DNA from: Deferribacteraceae bacterium
GTDB lineage: Bacteria; Chrysiogenota; Deferribacteres; Deferribacterales; Deferrivibrionaceae
Direction: 5' to 3'
DNA: 44,153 nucleotides
NCBI GenBank assembly: GCA_020054865.1
Contig: JAIHAR010000016.1
Location: forward strand, 1-44,153
Shown: positions 9,356 to 17,513 of the stretch, one piece after another
How positions within the stretch are numbered: the first letter of the stretch is position 1
How the letters are laid out: every line of letters begins with the position of its first letter
Notes under the pieces: generated by a model
What the model saw: the letters and a program-made list of their open reading frames with translations, nothing else
Told to the model about the DNA's origin: nothing
The model's database searches: none
Made by a program: the position numbers and the translations under genes

Positions 9356-10334
9356 TGTTTACCCATGCACAATAGTTGGAATAAAAGTTTGGGTGAATTT
9401 CAGTTTTGCTTAAGGAAGACAAGAGAGATTTTGCTTCTTTGTATTTTTTTAAATTAAAATATATTTCTGCCATATAAGGCATAGCTTTCTCTTTCTCATT
9501 TAATTCTATAACTTTTTGTAAGTAATCAAGAGCAAAATCATATTCTTTTCTCTTTAAACAAATTCTTCCCAAGTGTAAGAATGTTTCATAATCGTTTTGG
9601 TTACTCAAAAGAGCTTCTTTCAGATATTTTTCTGAAAGTGATAGGTAATAATTATTTAACTCATTATCAACCAAATCTAAATATAAAAGCTCCCAATAAA
9701 GAATCCCTATCTCTTTAAGGATTATGCTTTTTTCGCTCTTATTGTCATTATTGTTTTCCAACTTCTCCAGCCTTTTTTTAAGCTCATTATTTATAAAATT
9801 CTCTTCTTTAGATAAAATATTGAATGCAAAAAGCCGTATCTCATCATTGTCATCTTCAAGACTCCTTTTAATAACATTGCCCATATTTGGAAATCGCAGG
9901 TTAGATACAAGGCTCAAGATACCGTATTTTGAAGATGCCGGTAAATCGGTATTGTAGGTGCTAATAGTTCCTTCCCCAAACTGTCTCTTTGACTTAGAGA
10001 GAATTTCGATATTCTTTGAGTCAAGAGAATCCAAATATATATCGATATTATGCCGCTGCCTTTTCATAAGATATATGAAGATAATAAGCGAAAAGATAAA
10101 ACCGATAAATGTTGTCAAAAAAAACAGTATTGTTGAAGTCACTATAATAGGTATTTTATTTTCAACTTTTTTTATGGAAAATAGTGGTGCAATTGCAAGT
10201 GATACCAAAAAACTGGCAATTAAGTGCAAAAATAAGTAAAAATATACGTTTGAGAGTGTATTGGAAAATATATTGATATATAAACCAAAAAACTCCAAAA
10301 TACTTGCAACGGCAAGGCAAAATATACTAAACAT
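9348..10334 (-). CDS. pelE: PelE, membrane TPR protein of the Pel synthase complex
   Basis: With the start at 10,334 the protein is 328 residues, nearly the length of Pseudomonas PelE (about 329). This ATG is preceded by TTGGAGGAAA, a clear ribosome binding site, and overlaps pelD by eight bases. A start 42 bases upstream has no comparable site. Several membrane helices occupy about residues 3-90, followed by a soluble part with TPR-like helices near residues 220-310 (for example NDYETFLHLGRICL and EYDFALDYLQKVIEL). PelE links PelD and PelG to the glycosyltransferase. Recognition rests on position, length and domain order. Confidence 0.88.
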   Translation of the reverse strand: MFSIFCLAVASILEFFGLYINIFSNTLSNVYFYLFLHLIASFLVSLAIAPLFSIKKVENKIPIIVTSTILFFLTTFIGFIFSLIIFIYLMKRQRHNIDIYLDSLDSKNIEILSKSKRQFGEGTISTYNTDLPASSKYGILSLVSNLRFPNMGNVIKRSLEDDNDEIRLFAFNILSKEENFINNELKKRLEKLENNNDNKSEKSIILKEIGILYWELLYLDLVDNELNNYYLSLSEKYLKEALLSNQNDYETFLHLGRICLKRKEYDFALDYLQKVIELNEKEKAMPYMAEIYFNLKKYKEAKSLLSSLSKTEIHPNFYSNYCAWVNNE

Positions 10335-11598
10335 TTTCCTCCAATTCTTTAATAAATTTATCAATATTATAAACATTATTTATATCAAAAACATTGTATA
10401 AGTCTTTATTTGATAAAAATTTTAAATTATTTTTAGCACGCTCTACAAAACCAAATGTACCTTCTTTACTTACTAAAGGTAAAACAACAATGAATAAATT
10501 CTTATTCAACAACTCCTTCTTATAATAGAAATCTAAAACTCTTAGGTTTAGTGTAAGAAAGTTTTCCATTACTTCCGAATGACTTTTGCTAATTTCAAAT
10601 ATTACCATGCTGCTGCTTATTTTTATTGTTTTATACAAATCACTTAGTTTTAAAACTTCAAATTTGAAGTCTATAGGGAAACTACTAAATAACTCATCTT
10701 CTTTTGCTCTCTCCATAAGTGCTAATTTGTTTAAGTTATAAAAGAAATTCATAAGTATCAATTGAGCAGAAACCAAATTTTCTACATTATAATGTAAAAA
10801 TGGCATCTCTTTTATCACTAAAAAAGCAACTATATCATCACTATTGTCAAGTACAGGTATTGCAGCAAGCAGGTTAGTTTCTTCCTTAACTACCATGTCT
10901 TTTAACAAAACAGGCTCTTTCTTTTCAATCATTTTGACAATTATTGGATTTTTAAGACTAATTTCTCCTTTATCCATATTGTGCGGGAATATTTCTTTTA
11001 TAATTTCTTTTTCGTGGTCGAATAATACCAAAGACAATTTCTCCATCCTAAAGTGGGTAGATAAAAATTTAAGTAACTTGTCATATTCAACTATGTTTTG
11101 TGACAACAATTCTTTTAATATTGATCTGATTGTATAAGGTTTTGATAAATAACTTTTTTCTATCTGGTCATGAGATAGTTTAGTTGTAAGTGCAGATATT
11201 CCAAGCTCCCTGATTTTAGAATGTAAGTAATCATTTTTAATATTTAGCATACTAATTTTTCTAGTCCAATAGTAGTGAAATTCCCCAGCTATTAAAGTCA
11301 GCAGCAAACCGTCCAGAAAAAAATTCAGTGAATTTTCACTACTATAGTAAAAATGCAAAAACCCTGCTATTATAAGCAAAGAAATAAGGCCTGCACCCAG
11401 TCCGTGAAAAAGAGCAAGTATCAGTATGATAATAAAAAAATAATTTATATATGAGGTATCTACAAACAAAGGATTTTGTTTGTTCATTATATAGCCAATA
11501 AAAATAGCAATTAAAGTAAATAAAACAACCTCAGAAAAAACAGTGATACTTTTAAGTTTATCAATAGCAAGATGATTCTTAAGCAGCTTAACCATCAT
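10327..11598 (-). CDS. pelD: PelD, c-di-GMP receptor of the Pel synthase
   Basis: A 423-residue protein with about four N-terminal membrane helices (roughly 20-110), a GAF domain (about 165-290) and a degenerate GGDEF domain (about 310-423) lacking a catalytic GG(D/E)EF. The degenerate domain has RVLD (R353-D356) and a second arginine (R387) 34 residues later. In Pseudomonas PelD the ligand-binding residues are an RxxD and an arginine 35 residues on, so c-di-GMP binding is very likely retained. Binding switches on polymerisation by PelF. The ATG overlaps the pelC stop by four bases (ATGA). Confidence 0.93.
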   Translation of the reverse strand: MMVKLLKNHLAIDKLKSITVFSEVVLFTLIAIFIGYIMNKQNPLFVDTSYINYFFIIILILALFHGLGAGLISLLIIAGFLHFYYSSENSLNFFLDGLLLTLIAGEFHYYWTRKISMLNIKNDYLHSKIRELGISALTTKLSHDQIEKSYLSKPYTIRSILKELLSQNIVEYDKLLKFLSTHFRMEKLSLVLFDHEKEIIKEIFPHNMDKGEISLKNPIIVKMIEKKEPVLLKDMVVKEETNLLAAIPVLDNSDDIVAFLVIKEMPFLHYNVENLVSAQLILMNFFYNLNKLALMERAKEDELFSSFPIDFKFEVLKLSDLYKTIKISSSMVIFEISKSHSEVMENFLTLNLRVLDFYYKKELLNKNLFIVVLPLVSKEGTFGFVERAKNNLKFLSNKDLYNVFDINNVYNIDKFIKELEENV

Positions 11599-12068
11599 TT
11601 AATATCGTCAAAAATATCATTTATAAGTTGTTGAGCGGTTATTGCAATTGATCTGTGCCCCCATTGAGATTTACCACCAACAGCTGACCACAATAAATTC
11701 CCATTTTTATCTTCCAAAATTATGAGTAAACTTACAGCAGGCTCACCATCAATCCCTGTTTTATACCTCCATTCGACAACTCTCCCTTTGAGTATGTATT
11801 CAAATGAATTATCTGTAACATTTGTTTCTTTAAATTCACCGTCTAACTCTTTGTAACCTTTCATAGTTTTGAAACCATAACTTCTCAAAACGCCCTCAGT
11901 AACTGATGCTGCTTTAAAACCTGCATATGGAGTCTGTGAAAGATTTTCAAAGGGCAATATAAGTAGTGTGCCACTTTTTGGAAAATTATTTTTAGTAGTA
12001 TTTTTTACTGTTGTAGAGCAAGATAAAAGTAATACGGCAGCTAATAATATAAAAACCTTTTTATACAC
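11595..12068 (-). CDS. pelC: PelC, outer-membrane lipoprotein for Pel export
   Basis: A 157-residue lipoprotein. The best start is the GTG at 12,068, four bases after AGGAGGTG; upstream start codons in the same frame have no such site. The N terminus has a short positive stretch, a hydrophobic core and lipobox LLSC, predicting lipidation. The body has the LPFENLSQTPYA segment expected of PelC. PelC forms a ring around the periplasmic mouth of the PelB pore and guides the cationic polymer. It is the first gene of the operon here, whereas it is third in Pseudomonas. Confidence 0.85.
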   Translation of the reverse strand: MYKKVFILLAAVLLLSCSTTVKNTTKNNFPKSGTLLILPFENLSQTPYAGFKAASVTEGVLRSYGFKTMKGYKELDGEFKETNVTDNSFEYILKGRVVEWRYKTGIDGEPAVSLLIILEDKNGNLLWSAVGGKSQWGHRSIAITAQQLINDIFDDIK

Positions 12069-12093
12069 AAAACACCTCCTGAAATAATAATTA

Positions 12094-12122
12094 TTTATAA
12101 TATCTAAAATAATTAAAATCAA
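12094..12122 (-). promoter_or_regulatory. Putative sigma-70 promoter of the pel operon
   Basis: On the minus strand TTGATT (12,117-12,122), a 17-bp spacer and TATAAA (12,094-12,099) match the housekeeping consensus at 4 and 5 of 6 positions. Transcription would start near 12,087, leaving a leader of about 20 nt with the AGGAGGTG site for pelC. Confidence 0.6.
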
Positions 12123-12151
12123 GCAAATTATTGATTGTTATTTAAAATCAT

Positions 12152-12169
12152 TTTAACTTTACTTTAACT
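12152..12169. promoter_or_regulatory. Tandem 7-bp repeats between the pel and hfq promoters
   Basis: TTTAACT at 12,152-12,158 is repeated at 12,163-12,169, an 11-bp period with a 4-bp gap. That is the geometry of sites bound by OmpR/PhoB-family regulators. It lies about 30 bp upstream of the pel -35 box and about 57 bp upstream of the hfq -35 box. The binding protein is unknown. Confidence 0.35.
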
Positions 12170-12225
12170 ACCAGTGGCTCTGATTTATATAATTGTAACT
12201 AATTTTTCTTGACTTGCAAATAATC

Positions 12226-12254
12226 TTGAAATAATCACAAGTATATTATACAAT
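12226..12254 (+). promoter_or_regulatory. Putative sigma-70 promoter of hfq and the long downstream gene run
   Basis: TTGAAA (12,226-12,231), a 17-bp spacer and TACAAT (12,249-12,254) match the consensus at 4 and 5 of 6 positions. Transcription would start near 12,261, giving a leader of about 40 nt before the hfq start. Confidence 0.65.
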
Positions 12255-12299
12255 GAATAAGTGGTTGTTTTAAATAAATATAGCGAGGGGATAAACGGT

Positions 12300-12524
12300 A
12301 TGAGTAAAAAGCTTAATATTCAAGACCTGTTTTTAAATCATGTAAGGAGAAAAAGGATACCTGTTACTGTCTATTTGATGAATGGAGTGAAGTTGGAGGG
12401 GCTTGTAAAGGGCTTTGATAATTTTGTTATAGTATTGAAGGATGAAAATCAGAAAATGATTTATAAGCATGCAATTTCTACTATAGAGCCTTCTGAAGAG
12501 ATACCAGAAATAGAAGTAGAATAG
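12300..12524 (+). CDS. hfq: RNA chaperone Hfq
   Basis: A 74-residue Hfq. The Sm1 motif ([25 protein letters not shown]) and the Sm2 motif with YKHA are intact, as are the proximal-face residues (IQD, YKH) and the basic rim patch RRKR that assists small-RNA annealing. The C-terminal tail is very short and acidic. The ATG at 12,300 follows GAGGGG with a 9-nt gap; an upstream GTG in frame would add 13 residues absent from the family. Hfq forms hexamers that pair small RNAs with mRNAs. It is divergent from pelC and heads a co-directional run of genes. Confidence 0.97.
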   Translation: MSKKLNIQDLFLNHVRRKRIPVTVYLMNGVKLEGLVKGFDNFVIVLKDENQKMIYKHAISTIEPSEEIPEIEVE

Positions 12525-12528
12525 TTTT

Positions 12529-13059
12529 ATGGTTTTTGGCGGAGGGGTCAGAAAGCCCCTTGAGGTGGTCTTATTTTGTGCTGTCCTTTATAACGCCAAA
12601 GAGATTAAAACCCCTGATGAGATAATAGAAAAAAATTTTGGGAAGATATCAGCTAAATCCGATATTTTCCCATTTTCACATACTTCTTATTATGTGCCGG
12701 AAATGGGGGAGCATCTGTATAAATATTTTGTGGGGTTTGATTGTTTTTTTATTCCGGACAAAATAGTTGAATTTAAACTAAAAGCGGTTGAGATAGAAGA
12801 CAGCATGCTGAAAGATGGGAAAAGGGTTATCAATATTGACCCTGGGTATGTTGCTCTTGAAAAGGTGGTTGCAGCAAGTACAAAAAATTTTACTCATAGA
12901 ATTTATATTGCAAACTCCATTTATGGTGATGTACAATTAATGAGAAAAAGCAATTCTTATGAAAAGTTGCCGTGGACGTTTTATGACTATACTCTTGAGC
13001 CTGTTTTGAAATTTTTTGAGGAGATGAGAAGGATTTTAAAGGTGAAACTCGATGGATAG
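12529..13059 (+). CDS. DUF4416 family protein
   Basis: A 176-residue soluble protein of the uncharacterised DUF4416 family. It is recognised by an N-terminal strand (LEVVLFCAVLYN), the central INIDPGYVALEKVVAASTKN segment with HRIYIANSIYGDV, and the C-terminal LPWTFYDYT. No catalytic role is established for this family, and I assign none. It begins five bases after hfq and overlaps the following cyclase gene by eight bases. The ATG at 12,529 has no strong ribosome binding site, so translation may depend on hfq. Confidence 0.85.
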   Translation: MVFGGGVRKPLEVVLFCAVLYNAKEIKTPDEIIEKNFGKISAKSDIFPFSHTSYYVPEMGEHLYKYFVGFDCFFIPDKIVEFKLKAVEIEDSMLKDGKRVINIDPGYVALEKVVAASTKNFTHRIYIANSIYGDVQLMRKSNSYEKLPWTFYDYTLEPVLKFFEEMRRILKVKLDG

Positions 13060-14263
13060 GGAAAACTTTCTTGTTGAGCTTGGTGAAATAGTAATTGAAA
13101 TTCTGAGGCAGATAAGGCAGTCAGGAAAAACCCTTTCAAAAGAAATTTTTAAAGAATTTTTGAATAAAAACAAGAGGTTTGATGACCTGCTTAAAAATCT
13201 CGAGTGCAGTAGTTGTATCGATGAGTTTGTGGGAAACATGAACCAGATTCTTACAAGACTCAATGGGATAATTCCAAACAATCTGATTCTTTATTATGAC
13301 GAGATTTTAAAGACAGGGTCAGTTTTGCAGAAAAAGCAGATAATCTTTGAATTGGTTACTACCGTTGTTGAGAGACTTGAGAAAAGTTTAGGCTCGTTTG
13401 ACAGAATCAAATCAGTTATAAGTGATATAATGACAGGTATTAACAAAACGGTAAGTTTGCTTTCGGACTCTGAGGATGAAAACTATAAAATGCTGGAAAG
13501 TGACATTGAATCAGATAAAAAACTGATAGATGAAATAAATAGCACGACTCAACTTATTCTGGATGAGGATTCTCTGGAAGGGGTTTTAACCAAATTGGCT
13601 GATAAACTTAAACTTATAAGTGACTCTATCAAAAACAAGGCTGAGAAAAAGGAGAAATTTTTAATCGATATAAAGAATAAAAAGAGCGAAATTCAAAATA
13701 TGAGTTCTTCCTTTGCAATAAATAAAGATTCACTTGAGAAAATTAAAAGTGAGCTTGAAAATTATAAGGCACAGGTAATCAGAGATTTTTTGACAGGCTT
13801 GTACAACAGGCAATATTTTGATGAAATTATTGAACGTTCGATAGAGGAATTTGACAGGTATGGTAAAAAATTCAGCCTACTTTTTATCGATATAGATGAT
13901 TTTAAGGCAGTGAATGATAATTATGGGCATGTGGTAGGTGATTTTGTTCTTAAGTATGTGTCAAATATAATAAAAAGAAGCATACGGAAGGTGGATCTGG
14001 CTTTCAGGTATGGCGGAGAAGAATTTGTGGTGGTCATGCCCAATACAAATCTGGAAAGCGCTGCTAAAGTGGCTGACAGGATATTAAACGATTTGAGGAA
14101 AACTGTTTTTAAATATAAAAATATCGATATAAAACTTACGGCAAGTATAGGACTTCAAGAGATGAAAAAAGGTTATAATGCTTCACAAATTGTTGAAGAA
14201 GCAGACAAAAGGATGCTAAAGGCTAAATCTTCCGGAAAGAACAGGGTGGTAAGTGAGCTCTAA
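13052..14263 (+). CDS. Soluble diguanylate cyclase (GGDEF)
   Basis: A 403-residue protein without membrane helices. Residues 1-235 are helical and partly coiled coil, unrelated to a sensor domain I can name. Residues about 240-403 form a GGDEF domain starting at DFLTGLYNR, with the metal-binding DIDDFK and active site GGEEF (321-325). RKVD (312-315) lies exactly five residues before it, the position of the inhibitory I-site, so product feedback is expected. The enzyme joins two GTP to make c-di-GMP. The nearest c-di-GMP receptor in the window is PelD on the opposite side of the hfq promoter. The link is inference from proximity. It overlaps both neighbours. Confidence 0.95.
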   Translation: MDRENFLVELGEIVIEILRQIRQSGKTLSKEIFKEFLNKNKRFDDLLKNLECSSCIDEFVGNMNQILTRLNGIIPNNLILYYDEILKTGSVLQKKQIIFELVTTVVERLEKSLGSFDRIKSVISDIMTGINKTVSLLSDSEDENYKMLESDIESDKKLIDEINSTTQLILDEDSLEGVLTKLADKLKLISDSIKNKAEKKEKFLIDIKNKKSEIQNMSSSFAINKDSLEKIKSELENYKAQVIRDFLTGLYNRQYFDEIIERSIEEFDRYGKKFSLLFIDIDDFKAVNDNYGHVVGDFVLKYVSNIIKRSIRKVDLAFRYGGEEFVVVMPNTNLESAAKVADRILNDLRKTVFKYKNIDIKLTASIGLQEMKKGYNASQIVEEADKRMLKAKSSGKNRVVSEL

Positions 14264-15422
14264 TCTGGAAATTTTTCTATCAGATTTGAGGAATGCTGAG
14301 AGTATTGATTTAGAAAAGTCAATTGTTTTAAAAAGAACCCTGATACTCGATATTGATTTTGAAAAATATTTCGATGTTTATTTTAAATTTGGCATTCTTG
14401 ATGCAATTACATCTGACCTCCTTTTAAAAAAAGCAACAGATTTGCAGGTAAAAAATATATTATCTTTAAATCTTCCGATTAAGGAATCTGTTTACCCTTT
14501 GATAGTTTTTTGTGTGCTTAAAAATTACAGGAGTTTGGTAAAGGAACTTTATGCTTTTCTTATAAAAATTTCAGATCGCGGTCTGAAACTAATTCTAAAT
14601 GATGTCCTATTTGATAGTAAATATTTTATTTATTTATGCAGGCTGATGAAAAATGATGTGAGGTTTGTAAGTTTTGTAATTGAATTAAAGAAATATAATG
14701 AGGAAACATTGTCTGTATTTGCAGAGAGTAAAGAGCCAGAAGTCCTTTTTAGGATTGGGAATATAAGACATATTGTTTCAGATAGCGATGAGCTGATAAA
14801 GAAAATTATGTTTAACCCGTTTTCTCCTGATGAAACGATTACCTTGATGAAACAGATTATTATTGACAAAAAAGCTGCTGAGGTATTCGGGCAAGTCTGT
14901 GAAGATTCAAAAGAGGAAAAATCTGAAACAGAGATTAATAATGAAAATACAAAAGAGGCGGAAAGTAGCCTGACTATTCTAAATGACCAGATTGAGAAAG
15001 AGATTAGTGAAAATTTGTACAACAAGATAAACAAGATGAATATGGCTGAAAAAATAAAGCTTGCCTTGAAAGGTAATAAAACAGCAAGAATGCTCCTTGT
15101 GCGGGACCCAAACAAACAGGTTTCACTTAATGTGTTAAAAAATCCAAAAATAACAGAGCAGGAGATAGAATTTATACTTAAAAATAAAGCGACAGGCGAG
15201 CATCTCATTCGGGAAATAGCAAGGACAAATGCCTTTATAAAAGATTACAATATTATGCGAGAACTTGTATTTCATCCCAAAACACCTATAAATATCAGTA
15301 TGAATTTCATTAACAGACTTTTTGTTCAGGATCTTGAAAGATTGTCAAAATCAAGAGATGTCCCTTCGAGTCTCAAAAATCAGGCTCAGAGGTTGTATCA
15401 GGTGAAGGCAAACAGAAAATGA
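14253..15422 (+). CDS. HEAT-like repeat protein of unknown function
   Basis: A 389-residue, mostly helical protein. The first about 210 residues resemble helical repeats. A Glu/Asn/Lys-rich linker covers about 222-245. The C-terminal part contains repeat-like units LLVRDPNKQVSLNVLKNP and LVFHPKTPINISMNFINRL, reminiscent of HEAT or armadillo repeats, ending with a conserved-looking DLERLSKSRDVPSSLK segment. I recall similar uncharacterised proteins from deltaproteobacteria-like genomes, without a function. It starts with a GTG inside the cyclase gene (11-base overlap) and overlaps the FtsB-like gene by four bases, so it is part of the same transcript and may work with the cyclase as a partner. 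Confidence 0.6.
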   Translation: MSSNLEIFLSDLRNAESIDLEKSIVLKRTLILDIDFEKYFDVYFKFGILDAITSDLLLKKATDLQVKNILSLNLPIKESVYPLIVFCVLKNYRSLVKELYAFLIKISDRGLKLILNDVLFDSKYFIYLCRLMKNDVRFVSFVIELKKYNEETLSVFAESKEPEVLFRIGNIRHIVSDSDELIKKIMFNPFSPDETITLMKQIIIDKKAAEVFGQVCEDSKEEKSETEINNENTKEAESSLTILNDQIEKEISENLYNKINKMNMAEKIKLALKGNKTARMLLVRDPNKQVSLNVLKNPKITEQEIEFILKNKATGEHLIREIARTNAFIKDYNIMRELVFHPKTPINISMNFINRLFVQDLERLSKSRDVPSSLKNQAQRLYQVKANRK

Positions 15423-15721
15423 AAGGGAATATAATTTATATTGCAATTATTATACTTTTGGTTTTTTATTTTGTTTTTGGAAGCAACGGTCTTTTGAAAT
15501 ATAATGAACTTCTTGATATTAAAGTATCTTACGAGCAGCAAATCAATGAACTTGAAATTAAAATCAGTGAGCTTGAAAAAAGGATTGAACTTTTGAAAAA
15601 AGATAAAGAGTATCTGGAAACAGAAATAAAAAAAGAATTAAATATGGCAAAACCAAATGAGGATCTGTATATAATAATCGATGAACAAACTGACAGTAAC
15701 AGAGATAACTCAACAGATTAA
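15419..15721 (+). CDS. FtsB/DivIC-like septum formation protein
   Basis: A 100-residue protein with one membrane helix (about residues 5-23), then a coiled coil (about 35-75, ELEIKISELEKRIELLKK) and a short acidic tail containing NEDLYIIID. This is the bitopic architecture of FtsB/DivIC proteins, which join FtsL and FtsQ at the division site. The start overlaps the upstream gene by four bases. The last 41 bases are shared with xseA in another frame. Sequence conservation in this family is low, so the call rests on topology and size. Confidence 0.7.
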   Translation: MKGNIIYIAIIILLVFYFVFGSNGLLKYNELLDIKVSYEQQINELEIKISELEKRIELLKKDKEYLETEIKKELNMAKPNEDLYIIIDEQTDSNRDNSTD

Positions 15722-17018
15722 ATTTCTGCTTGAAAGTAATTTCAGCAGTCACATTTGTGTGGTGGGTGAGATTTCAAACCTTTCTTTTTCACCAACCGGG
15801 CACATTTACTTTACATTGAAAGATGATAGTGCCCAGATAAAGGTGGTATTTTTCAAAAGATACAATCTGGCAAATAATTACAAGTTGAAGCAGGGTGACA
15901 AGGTTGAAGTAATCGGTAACTTGAGCGTATATGAGAATGATGGTGTATATCAAATCATTGCAAGAAAAGTTGTTTATGATTCAGCAGGTGATTTTTATAA
16001 GAAATTTGAAGAGACTAAAAGAGTTTTGGAAAAAGAGGGACTTTTTGATAAAGATAAAAAGAAACCTATCCCTAAAATTATAAAAAATGTTGCTGTTTTG
16101 ACTTCGCCTGGGGGCGCAGCAATAAGGGATTTTTTGCAAACATTGAGAAATAATTATGTGGGGCTTAGTGTTGATATCTGGCCGGTTCAAGTGCAGGGCA
16201 GTCAGGCAATAAAGGATATAATTTTAAGTTTAAGGGCGCTGAACAGATATTGTGACAATTATGATGTTGCCATACTTATGCGCGGAGGCGGCTCGCTTGA
16301 GGATTTGATTATATTTAATGAGGAAGCTCTGGCAAGGGAATTTTTCTCGTTAAAGATACCCACAATTTCTGCAATCGGACATGAAAGAGACTTTTCTATT
16401 TGTGATTTTGTAGCTGACTTAAGAGTTTCGACTCCAACAGCTGCTGCTGAAACGTTAAGCAGACCGTATATTGATTTAAGAAGAGAGGTAAGTGAAAATA
16501 TTAAAAATTTGAAAAGAAGTATTGAAAACAAAATAGACAAGCACTATCAGTTGTTTGATAAGTTTTTGAGTTTAATTTCCTTTAAAAATCCTTCAAATAT
16601 TATAAAGTTTAAAAAGAATATGCTTCATAAATATATAAGCAATATTATTTCAAGTATTAATATAAAAGTTATGGATAATAGTATGCTAAATAACGATTTG
16701 ATGTACAGAATATTGACAAAAAATCCGGAAGTTAAAATAGGGGAATATAAAAACTACCTGAATCTGCTCCAGGTAAATATTAATGGAAATATATTGAGGA
16801 AATTGGAGGCAAATAAATACAGGCATAGTTTTCTTATGGAAAAAATGAAACTGCTTAATCCCGAAAATATCCTTGAAAGAGGTTATGCAATAGTTTACAA
16901 AGGGAAGCTACCGGTTGGAAGTGCCAGCGATATTAATCTTGAAGATTCTCTTGAAATTCATTTTAAAGACGGTTATACTAACGCCTTTGTAACGGGTAAA
17001 AAAATGAAAAAGATTTAA
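15681..17018 (+). CDS. xseA: Exodeoxyribonuclease VII large subunit
   Basis: A 445-residue XseA. The N-terminal OB-fold (about 3-105, LTVTEITQQIKFLLESNF and HIYFTLKD) is followed by the catalytic domain with TSPGGAAIRDF, MRGGGSLEDL and GHERDFSICDFVAD, then long helices and the terminal ILERGYAIV segment. With XseB it degrades single-stranded DNA. The start ATG lies 41 bases inside the FtsB-like gene. No xseB follows: only 18 bases separate this gene from greA, so the small subunit must be encoded elsewhere. Confidence 0.97.
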   Translation: MNKLTVTEITQQIKFLLESNFSSHICVVGEISNLSFSPTGHIYFTLKDDSAQIKVVFFKRYNLANNYKLKQGDKVEVIGNLSVYENDGVYQIIARKVVYDSAGDFYKKFEETKRVLEKEGLFDKDKKKPIPKIIKNVAVLTSPGGAAIRDFLQTLRNNYVGLSVDIWPVQVQGSQAIKDIILSLRALNRYCDNYDVAILMRGGGSLEDLIIFNEEALAREFFSLKIPTISAIGHERDFSICDFVADLRVSTPTAAAETLSRPYIDLRREVSENIKNLKRSIENKIDKHYQLFDKFLSLISFKNPSNIIKFKKNMLHKYISNIISSINIKVMDNSMLNNDLMYRILTKNPEVKIGEYKNYLNLLQVNINGNILRKLEANKYRHSFLMEKMKLLNPENILERGYAIVYKGKLPVGSASDINLEDSLEIHFKDGYTNAFVTGKKMKKI

Positions 17019-17036
17019 GGTTTTATGGAGGAATAG

Positions 17037-17513
17037 ATGGACAGGATACCAATTACCAGAGAAGGTTTTCAGAAAATAAAAGCTGAGCTTGAAAGGCTTA
17101 AAACTGTTGAAAGGCGTGCTGTTGTTGAAGCCATAAAGGAGGCCAGAGGGCACGGCGATTTGAGTGAAAACGCTGAGTATGATGCGGCAAAAGAAAGGCA
17201 GGGGATGATTGAAGCGAAAATTGCTGAACTTGAAAGCAAAATGGGTAAATTTGAAATTATAGATACGGATAATTTAAGTACCGACAAGGTTGTTTTTGGC
17301 GTGTATGTGGAAATAGAAAATATTGAAAGTGACGAGATAAAAAAATATAGAATAGTTGGTCCTGACGAAAGTGATATTTCAAAAGGTTATATATCTGTTT
17401 TTTCGCCTATTGCAAGAGCTCTTATAGGGAAAAGGGTTGGAGATGAAGTGGTGGTTAATGCTCCTGGCGGTGAAATTGAATATGAAATTATAAAAATATC
17501 AAAGGATGCTTAA
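17037..17513 (+). CDS. greA: Transcription elongation factor GreA
   Basis: A 158-residue protein of normal GreA length. The N-terminal coiled coil (about 10-75) contains the tip motif GDLSENAEYDAAKE with the conserved acidic pair that enters the RNA polymerase channel. The C-terminal FKBP-like domain has ISVFSPIARALIGKRVGDEV. GreA stimulates cleavage of backtracked RNA. A good GGAGGAA site precedes the ATG. The last eight bases overlap the following response regulator gene. Confidence 0.98.
   Translation: MDRIPITREGFQKIKAELERLKTVERRAVVEAIKEARGHGDLSENAEYDAAKERQGMIEAKIAELESKMGKFEIIDTDNLSTDKVVFGVYVEIENIESDEIKKYRIVGPDESDISKGYISVFSPIARALIGKRVGDEVVVNAPGGEIEYEIIKISKDA

Noticed and set aside
12261-12299. 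Upstream GTG start of hfq adding 13 residues
   Set aside because: It coincides with the predicted transcription start, leaves no room for a ribosome binding site, and the extra residues are not typical of Hfq.
14630-15208. 192-codon open frame opposite the HEAT-like gene
   Set aside because: Composition fits an antisense shadow and there is no start signal; the plus-strand gene is tightly coupled to its neighbours.
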